11,045 nucleotides of DNA, from the NCBI GenBank assembly GCA_005776735.1, contig SXOM01000032.1:1-11045 (forward strand), in the 5' to 3' direction. Below, piece after piece: positions 6,353-11,045 of the stretch. A model generated the notes under the pieces. The model worked only from the letters and a program-made list of their open reading frames with translations, did no database searches and had not been told where the DNA came from. The position numbers and the translations under genes are program-made. Position 1 is the first letter of the stretch; every line of letters starts with the position of its first letter. Source of the stretch: Pseudomonadota bacterium (GTDB taxonomy: Bacteria; Myxococcota_A; UBA796; SXON01).

Positions 6353-7924
6353 TCACCGGCACCCGCCGGACTCGGTCGAACACTCGAGCGTGGCCGCGGC
6401 ACCCGGCTCCTCGGCGCTGAACCATCCGCCTTCTTCGCGCCGGCCGCCGAGGGCGTCGGCGCCGTTGGTGGTCGTCGCGCCGACCGCGACGGCGAGGAGC
6501 TGCAGGCTGCCGAGGTCGAGCCACGCTGCGCCCGCGAGGGTCGCCGTGTTGCCTTCGATGGTGCCGCCGTCGAGGACCAGGACGCCGTCCTCGTCGTGAT
6601 CGAAGTCGCCGAGGGCATACGCGCCGCCCGACGCCGCCGCGTTGCCGGAGGTGTCGAGGTCCTCGCCGTACACGCGGCCCACCAGGAAGAGCCCGCCGCC
6701 CCGCTCGGTGGCGACGTTGTCGCGGAGCTCGACGCGGACCAGCGACGCGCTGCCGCGAATCAGCATCCCGCTGCCCCGATCGGCGGAGTTGCCGGAGACC
6801 ACGCAGTCCTGGACGGTCAGCTCCTGCGCGTCGGCGTACAGGCCGCCGCCTTCGGTCCGGGCGCCCGCGCGGCCGGAGCCGCCGGTGAGCGTGAAGCCTT
6901 CGAGCACCACCCGATCGGCGGACACCACCACCGCCGGCCCGAGGTTGGCGCCGTCGATCACCGTGACCTCGGCCCCGTGCAGCGAACGCAGCGTCATCGT
7001 GCGCGCCACCACGACGTTCTCACGCCAGGTGCCGTCGCAGACGGTCAGGGTGTCGCCGGCGGCCGCGGCGGTGAGCGCCGTGCCGAGCTCGTCGAAGGTG
7101 CGGCCGTCGCCGAGGCTCACCAGGCCGTCGTCTTCGGCCGCGCCGGAGCAGTCGTCGTCGAGGTCGTTGCAGCGTTCGTCGGCGCCGGGGTGGATGGCGT
7201 CGTCCAGGTCGTCGCAGTCGGGCTCGAGGTCGGGAGCTTCGCCGGGGCCGTCGCAGGCGAGGTCCTCGGAGCGGGCGATCCCGACGGAGGGCCAGCCGTC
7301 GCCGTCGGCGTCGATCCAGCACGCTTCGACACCGTCGCAGTTGGCGTCGCGCTCGTCGCCGACCCCCTCGGGCGCGCCGGGGTGCACGGTGGGGTCGGTA
7401 TCGTCGCAGTCGTCGTCGGGGTCGATGTCGCGGGCTTCGCCGGCGTCGAGGCAGTCGGCGTCGCTGCTGACCACGGTGGAGTTCGCGGCGTCGGCGTGCT
7501 CGTCCCGGTCGGCGTCGGCCCAGCACAGCTCGCCGCCGTCGCAGTCGGCGTCGACCTCGTCGCCGGGCGTCTCCTCGGCGTTGGGGTGCACGGCCGGGGC
7601 GTGGTCGTCGCAGTCGGTGACCCGCGCGAGGTCGGCGATCTCGCCGTCGTCGTCGCAATCCAGGTCGTCGGAGGCCACCAGGCTGCCGTCGGCCGCGCCG
7701 TAGCCGTCCTGGTCGAAGTCGGCGAAGCAGGCGTCGCCGCCGGTGCAGTCCTCGTCGAGGCCGTTGTCGGGGAGGTCGGCCTCGCCGGGGGCGCGGGTCG
7801 GGTCGTGGTCGTCGCAGTCCACACCCTCGGGGCTGCCGTCGGCGTCGGCATCGACCGCCGACGCCGGGTCGGGCGGGTCGCCGACGTCCGGGCCCGCGCA
7901 GGCGAGGAGCATCGCGAGGAGCAT
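6353..7924 (-). CDS. MopE-repeat / right-handed beta-helix lipoprotein
   Basis: 523 aa from ATG at 7924-7922, 10 nt after the stop of the preceding gene. The N-terminus MLLAMLLACAGPD ends in a lipobox-like LLAC (Cys9), though the signal is short and has no basic n-region, so lipidation is probable rather than certain. Residues 36-261 contain four Asp/Cys-rich units, each with a DCDD element (36, 104, 172, 236), a following HP.A or AP.E turn and a DxDC or D.NCDG close. Several also contain a calcium-loop-like ADxDxDG. These belong to the MopE-like putative metal-binding repeats of deltaproteobacterial surface proteins. From about 265 to 480 the sequence turns into right-handed beta-helix rungs: VVLEGFTLTGGSG, LTVQDCVVSGNSADRG, LVRVELRDNVATERGGGLFL and LVLDGGTIEGNTATLAG. 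It is therefore likely an acidic, metal-binding, disulfide-rich outer-surface protein. The exact ligand is unknown. Confidence 0.88.
   Translation of the reverse strand: MLLAMLLACAGPDVGDPPDPASAVDADADGSPEGVDCDDHDPTRAPGEADLPDNGLDEDCTGGDACFADFDQDGYGAADGSLVASDDLDCDDDGEIADLARVTDCDDHAPAVHPNAEETPGDEVDADCDGGELCWADADRDEHADAANSTVVSSDADCLDAGEARDIDPDDDCDDTDPTVHPGAPEGVGDERDANCDGVEACWIDADGDGWPSVGIARSEDLACDGPGEAPDLEPDCDDLDDAIHPGADERCNDLDDDCSGAAEDDGLVSLGDGRTFDELGTALTAAAAGDTLTVCDGTWRENVVVARTMTLRSLHGAEVTVIDGANLGPAVVVSADRVVLEGFTLTGGSGRAGARTEGGGLYADAQELTVQDCVVSGNSADRGSGMLIRGSASLVRVELRDNVATERGGGLFLVGRVYGEDLDTSGNAAASGGAYALGDFDHDEDGVLVLDGGTIEGNTATLAGAAWLDLGSLQLLAVAVGATTTNGADALGGRREEGGWFSAEEPGAAATLECSTESGGCR
7142..7819 (-). 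repeat. Four tandem MopE-type coding repeats
   Basis: In-gene repeat covering residues 36-261 of the MopE-type lipoprotein. The DCDD elements start at residues 36, 104, 172 and 236, giving periods of 68, 68 and 64 codons. On the + strand the recurring word is GTCGTCGCAGTC and variants. The regular period points to tandem duplication followed by divergence. Confidence 0.8.
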
Positions 7925-7934
7925 CGTTCCCAGG

Positions 7935-8642
7935 CTAAGCGCGGAACCGGGTGAGCACCCGGTTGCTCGCCAACGGCAACGGCGTGCCGCGGCGCTCGGC
8001 GAGGGCGAGGGCGCCGCTCACCTCGATGGGCAGCTCGTTGTAGGCCCCCCACTCGTGCGTCATCGTGGCGTCGAGCTTCTCGCGCAGCCAGGTGGCCAGC
8101 GCCTTTTGCATGCCGGCGCGGTCGGACGCCACGCAGGCGAGCGCGAAGCGCTTGAGCGGCGCGCCGAGGCCGGCGTCGGACAGGTCGCACTTCTGGCTCG
8201 CGGCGTCGACCGCGGCGTCGTCGCCGGCCAGGAGCCCGGCGACCATCCGCGCGTTGTGGACGGCGCCGGCCGGTTGCCACCCGGTCATCGCCAGGAAGCC
8301 CGGGAGGATGTCCAGCGCCACGGGGGTGGGCGCGATCGACACCGCCAGCCAGCCCCGCGCCAGCGCATAGTCGGCGAAGCTGGACGGCCGGGCCCGCCCT
8401 TCGCGCGCGGCCCGGACCCATTCGCCCGTGCGAACCGCGGCCCGCGCGACGAAGGCGACGCCGTCGGCCTCGCGGTCGCTCAGGCACGCGGCCGAGGCGC
8501 AGCGCATGAGGTGGTTCACCAGGTTGCCGTACTCGCCGGCGGCCAGGAACCGCTGTTCGTGCAGGTCGGCACGAAGCAAGAGCCCGTCGAGCCGCTCGAG
8601 CTCGAACTCCGGCCAACCGGTGGTGACCGTGGGGGGATGCAC
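7935..8642 (-). CDS. Hypothetical helical protein upstream of the MopE-type gene
   Basis: 235 aa. The start is GTG at 8642-8640, the first start after an in-frame stop at 8654-8652. There is no clear Shine-Dalgarno, and the next in-frame ATG is well inside the protein. I do not recognise the family. The composition is Ala/Leu-rich and helical, with no signal peptide and no obvious membrane segment. It has scattered cysteines (two near 48-53, then CDLS and ACVAS) and a distinctive C-terminal stretch HEWGAYNELPIEVSGALALA. Alternating helices with G-D-A turns (AGLLAGDDAAVDAASQ, ACVASDRAGMQKALATW) suggest a TPR-like or immunity-type helical repeat fold. A distant Imm49-like relation is possible but unverified. 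It is probably co-transcribed with the MopE-type gene. Confidence 0.7.
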   Translation of the reverse strand: MHPPTVTTGWPEFELERLDGLLLRADLHEQRFLAAGEYGNLVNHLMRCASAACLSDREADGVAFVARAAVRTGEWVRAAREGRARPSSFADYALARGWLAVSIAPTPVALDILPGFLAMTGWQPAGAVHNARMVAGLLAGDDAAVDAASQKCDLSDAGLGAPLKRFALACVASDRAGMQKALATWLREKLDATMTHEWGAYNELPIEVSGALALAERRGTPLPLASNRVLTRFRA

Positions 8643-8747
8643 GCGGCTGTACTATCCGGCCTCCCCGGGGAACGGATCGGGTTTTGGTGGCGGCAGCGTG
8701 GTGTTCGGGGGCCTGTCACCTTTGTCGCAGTCGTTCGTAGTCCTGGC

Positions 8748-9107
8748 ATGGCTGAGCTCGTACCGAGCCTCGTGCGCCCCTCCCTCTGGGCCCTCGCGCT
8801 GCTGCCTCTGCTGGACTGGCTGAGCCTCGGCCTGCAGCAAGTGGTGCTCTGGCTGGTGGTGGTGGTGGCGACGTGGCAGGCCGCCGCGGGACCGAGCCCC
8901 GTGGGCGGTGCGTGCGAGCGCGTCTCGGAAGCCGTCGCGTGGGCGGGGTGGAGTGAGGCGCCGAGCGTCGAGGTGGGAACGGACAGCGCCTCCGGGCGCG
9001 AGGTGCTGACGGTGAGCGCCGCGGTGCCGTGCTTGTCGACGCTCGGGTGGCTGCCGTTGCCGCCGAGCCTGCACGCCTCGGCGCGCGTGCCGATCAGCGG
9101 TCGGTGA
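8748..9107 (+). CDS. Small membrane protein, possibly TadE-like
   Basis: 119 aa from ATG 8748. The frame is open upstream, but the sequence before the ATG is antisense to the 235-aa gene and has no protein-like character. Residues 10-50 are strongly hydrophobic (PSLWALALLPLLDWLSLG, then QQVVLWLVVVVATWQA), giving one long or two short membrane segments. The remaining ~70 residues are extracytoplasmic-looking, with two cysteines (CERVS and PCLST). The tail VSAAVPCLSTLGWLPLPPSL followed by HASARVPI resembles the C-terminal PL..LL...SASA.. pattern of TadE/TadG pseudopilin-like proteins. I see no Shine-Dalgarno before the start. It is divergent from the 8642 gene and overlaps the end of the following - strand gene by 14 nt. 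No other Tad pilus gene is in the window, so the assignment is tentative. Confidence 0.55.
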   Translation: MAELVPSLVRPSLWALALLPLLDWLSLGLQQVVLWLVVVVATWQAAAGPSPVGGACERVSEAVAWAGWSEAPSVEVGTDSASGREVLTVSAAVPCLSTLGWLPLPPSLHASARVPISGR

Positions 9108-10164
9108 GCTCGGGCCCCCGGAGCACGCCGTTGACGCCCCCGTAGCCGTCAGGCTCCAGGCGGTCGGCGTCCGGAGGCACCAACACCTTGCCGTCGACCA
9201 CGTAGACGTAGGTGTTCCAACCAGGGTCGAGGGTCAGGGTGGTCTCCCAGGCACCGTCCGCCGCGCGGTGGAGCGGTACGCGCTGCCACCCGGTGAACGA
9301 GCCCATCACGGCCACCTCCGTCGCAGCCGGGGGGCGGACGCGGAAGCGATGTCGGTCGGGCGCAGCGTTCGCGTGATGGCGGTCGAAGCGGAGTTGGACC
9401 CCGAGCATCGCCCAGCTCCCGATGCCCGCTTCGTCGGCGGCGGCGCCGAGGCGCGCCGAGAGGCCGACGGTGGTTCCGGACCACCACGTCGCCGCACCTT
9501 GCGCCCACGCCCACGAGGCGTTCGGGGCGCCGGCGCTCGCGACGCCACCCCCGATCACGCCCGAGAGCTCCCATCGCCGCCCGGGCCAGGCCCGCACACC
9601 GACCGTGCCGCGCGTTCGGGCCCACGGGGCCTCGGGATCGCCGACCTCCGCTTCCAGGCCCAGCCCGAGGCGCAACCGGGGGCCCAACGCCGCGCCGGCC
9701 TCGACCTCTCCGCGCACACCGGGGACGAACGGGTCCGCCGTGCCGAGCAGGACAGGCCCGAGGCGGGCTTCGACGGCCCGGTTTGCGTCGCCTGCCCGCA
9801 GCCGCCCGCTCAGCGCCACGCTCCACGTCGGCCCATCCCCGACGGTGGCGGTGAGGGCCGCGCCGGGATGCGGGCCCTGGGGGGCGGCGAGGACGAGGTC
9901 CAGCGTCTCCCGGAACCCGAAGGTCGCCGGTTCGAGGACCACCTCCTCTGTGCCCCACCACCCGGCGCTGACCTCCACGCCCCCACGGGCGACCACCCGT
10001 GCGCCATGCTCGAGCGCGCCCGCGCCGCCGGGCGGCACCGTCGGGTCGTCACCGATCGCGAAGCCCGCGTCGGCGCTCACCCAGAGCTGGTACACCTGGA
10101 GCGTGCGGAGCGGCGCCGGTGCGAGCTCGGCGCCGGCGGCGAGGCCAGCCACGAGGGCGAGCAC
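9094..10164 (-). CDS. Beta-rich envelope protein with C-terminal AMPK/CBM48-like domain
   Basis: 356 aa from GTG at 10164-10162, 4 nt after the stop of the upstream gene. An upstream in-frame ATG at 10239 would add 25 residues (MPIRPRRSR...) and overlap that gene. It would supply a basic n-region before the hydrophobic LALVAGLAAGAELAPA stretch, so the start is unsettled. Residues 22-265 are alternating polar/hydrophobic strands with Gly turns (LGPRLRLGLGLEAEVGD, WELSGVIGGGVASAG, TTVGLSARLGAAADEAG, WAMLGVQLRFDRH), as expected for an outer-membrane beta-barrel. Residues 272-346 form an E-set glycogen-binding-type domain: HRFRVRPPAATEVAVMGSFT (272-291), GW (292-293), L.L.PGWNTYVYVVDGK and PDADRLEPDGYGGVN. 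The domain binds polysaccharide in some families; here it may be a periplasmic or structural module. It is the last gene of the three-gene operon and is convergent with the small membrane protein gene. Confidence 0.75.
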   Translation of the reverse strand: MLALVAGLAAGAELAPAPLRTLQVYQLWVSADAGFAIGDDPTVPPGGAGALEHGARVVARGGVEVSAGWWGTEEVVLEPATFGFRETLDLVLAAPQGPHPGAALTATVGDGPTWSVALSGRLRAGDANRAVEARLGPVLLGTADPFVPGVRGEVEAGAALGPRLRLGLGLEAEVGDPEAPWARTRGTVGVRAWPGRRWELSGVIGGGVASAGAPNASWAWAQGAATWWSGTTVGLSARLGAAADEAGIGSWAMLGVQLRFDRHHANAAPDRHRFRVRPPAATEVAVMGSFTGWQRVPLHRAADGAWETTLTLDPGWNTYVYVVDGKVLVPPDADRLEPDGYGGVNGVLRGPELTDR

Positions 10165-10168
10165 CCGG

Positions 10169-10666
10169 TCACAACACCAGGACGGAGTTACGCCGCCCGA
10201 AGCCGTCGTCACGCGAGAGCGGCGCGGCCGGATCGGCAAGCCACCGGCCGTCGATCACGAGCTGGTACTCGTGCTCCCCGGCCGGGACGGTGACGGTGGA
10301 GCTGAAGTAGCCGTCGGCTCCGCGGTGGAGGACCACCTCGTCGGCCCGCCACCCCGTCCAGCTCCCCGCAACGTGGACCTCCCGGGCCTCCGGCGCGTAG
10401 ACCACGAAGCGCACCGGCTGTGCGTCGGGGAGCATCGCTGCGGCCGCCGCTGCGGTGGGTGGGGTCGCCGCGGTGGCGGGCGGCCGAAGCGGCGCGTGCT
10501 GCAGGAACTGGACGGCCAGCACCGCGCCGGCACCGAGCACTGCGCCGACGGCCCCGGACGACGGCGACCAGCCGGTTGGGCGCTCCCGCGGTGCGCTCGC
10601 GCGGCGCATCGCGCGGTCGAGGAGGTCGGCGGGGGCGCGGTGCGGAGGCAGCGGCAGCGAGCTCAT
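10169..10666 (-). CDS. Single-pass protein with C-terminal AMPK/CBM48-like domain
   Basis: 165 aa from ATG at 10666-10664. The start overlaps the stop of the preceding gene in an ATGA tetranucleotide, which indicates translational coupling. Residues 1-36 are a short cytosolic region with a basic helix (ADLLDRAMRRASAPRER). Residues 38-55 form a membrane segment (GAVGAVLGAGAVLAVQFL), and 58-82 a Pro/Ala linker. Residues 83-165 are an E-set domain with VRFVVYAPEAREVHVAGSWT (85-104), GW (105-106), the strand YFSSTVTVPAGEHEYQLVID (120-139) and DDGFGRRNSVLVL. This is the N-lobe of AMPK-beta/isoamylase-like glycogen-binding modules, with the aromatic W103 and W106 present. The layout (short cytosolic N-terminus, TM, then periplasmic domain) resembles anti-sigma-factor-like proteins. 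Regulation of a sigma factor encoded off-window is inference only. Confidence 0.82.
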   Translation of the reverse strand: MSSLPLPPHRAPADLLDRAMRRASAPRERPTGWSPSSGAVGAVLGAGAVLAVQFLQHAPLRPPATAATPPTAAAAAAMLPDAQPVRFVVYAPEAREVHVAGSWTGWRADEVVLHRGADGYFSSTVTVPAGEHEYQLVIDGRWLADPAAPLSRDDGFGRRNSVLVL

Positions 10667-11045
10667 TTCTTGTCGTGCCCCTTCGCCTTTCCTGGTGGTT
10701 CCTTGTCTTTGCCCGTCTCCTGGTCCTTGTCCTTGCTCCCGCCCGCCCCCCAGGCGGGTGGGGCGTGGTCGGGAGCCGCGCCACGGTCGAGCGCGGTCGC
10801 GACCGGCTCGCCCTGGGCCAGGAGGCTGAAGGTCGTCTCGAGGCGGGCACGGAGGGCGGCCGAAGGGTCGGACTCCTGCGCGGCGCGGTGGATCAGCGCC
10901 AGGGCGCCGGGCTCGGGGCATCCGGCGGCGAGCAGGTCGGCGAACCCGCGTACGGCAGGGGCACGCAGGGTGGGGGTACTCTCGGCGAGCTCCAGGATCG
11001 CGGGACCGGAGCCGCCGGCCCGGAGGGCGGCGGCGGCGGCGGCGA
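10663..11045 (-). CDS. Helical HEAT-like protein with Lys-rich tail (5' end missing)
   Basis: On the - strand the frame is open from the right window edge to TGA at 10665-10663, giving 126 visible codons and no ATG/GTG start, so the N-terminus is outside. The visible part is helical: GGSGPAILELAESTPTLRAP, then AVRGFADLLAAGCPEPGALA and LIHRAAQESDPSAALRARLE. This repeating pattern of paired amphipathic helices with Pro turns is HEAT/armadillo-like. A Pro/Ala linker then leads to a charged tail KDKDQETGKDKEPPGKAK ending GHDKK. Its stop overlaps the next gene's ATG (ATGA). The coding reading is supported by that overlap, by the coherent protein composition, and by the lower-GC Lys codons in the tail. 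A single C-terminal fragment cannot show whether it is cytosolic, or whether the tail binds nucleic acid. Confidence 0.7.
   Translation of the reverse strand, partial: AAAAAALRAGGSGPAILELAESTPTLRAPAVRGFADLLAAGCPEPGALALIHRAAQESDPSAALRARLETTFSLLAQGEPVATALDRGAAPDHAPPAWGAGGSKDKDQETGKDKEPPGKAKGHDKK

Noticed and set aside
6596..7954. Long + strand Val/Ala/Gly-rich open frame opposite the MopE-type gene
   Set aside because: It is the mirror of the Asp-rich repeats: GAC/GTC complement turns Asp codons into Val codons. The real gene has a lipobox, repeats and beta-helix rungs.
7117..8616. Long - strand open frame overlapping the MopE-type and 235-aa genes
   Set aside because: Thr/Pro/Ala/Arg-rich frame-shifted shadow of the Asp repeats, with no independent motif.
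7935..8642. Firm assignment as an Imm49 immunity protein
   Set aside because: Only a vague helical resemblance, with no diagnostic motif and no adjacent toxin gene, so it is left as hypothetical.
8643..8747. Divergent promoter region between the 235-aa gene and the small membrane gene
   Set aside because: I could not find a convincing -35/-10 pair or operator on either strand, although the geometry requires promoters here.
9268..10293. + strand open frame opposite the beta-rich and E-set genes
   Set aside because: The translation is Arg/Pro/Gly-rich low complexity. The - strand genes show coupled starts and a recognised domain.

Overview
The window looks like chromosomal DNA from a very GC-rich, Gram-negative bacterium, probably a Myxococcota or other former deltaproteobacterial lineage. 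Three things suggest this: strong G/C bias at third codon positions, a secreted protein with MopE-type Asp/Cys repeats (DCDD...HPGA...D.NCDG), and a Hanks-type Ser/Thr kinase whose DFG motif reads DWG. This assignment comes from family knowledge; no marker gene is present.

Layout, left to right. Positions 2-1153 (+) hold the 3' part of a secreted beta-propeller-like protein that is cut by the window edge. Positions 1154-1796 are non-coding and repeat-rich: a module of a ~43-bp and a 91-bp element occurs twice, and only the first copy carries a large perfect-stem palindrome. Positions 1797-3221 (+) hold a two-gene unit of lower GC: a glycine-zipper-like membrane protein flanked by coiled coils, and a small helical partner. 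This unit is the best candidate in the window for an uncharacterised accessory system.

Positions 3323-8642 (-) hold four co-oriented genes. In transcription order they are an unrecognised 235-aa protein, a MopE-repeat/beta-helix lipoprotein, a GT28/GT1-like glycosyltransferase, and a Ser/Thr kinase with about six C-terminal membrane segments. The first two are 10 nt apart and the last two 16 nt apart. A 140-nt gap with a GC-rich dyad separates the two pairs, so they may be two transcription units.

Position 8748 starts a small + strand membrane protein, possibly TadE-like, which is divergent from the 235-aa gene and overlaps the next - strand gene tail to tail. Positions 9094-11045 (-) hold a compact three-gene operon read from the right edge: a partial helical HEAT-like protein with a Lys-rich tail, a single-pass protein with a C-terminal AMPK/CBM48-like E-set domain, and a beta-rich envelope protein ending in a second domain of the same kind. 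The partial gene has no start codon inside the window and is easily missed. No tRNA, rRNA, CRISPR array or transposase gene was seen.
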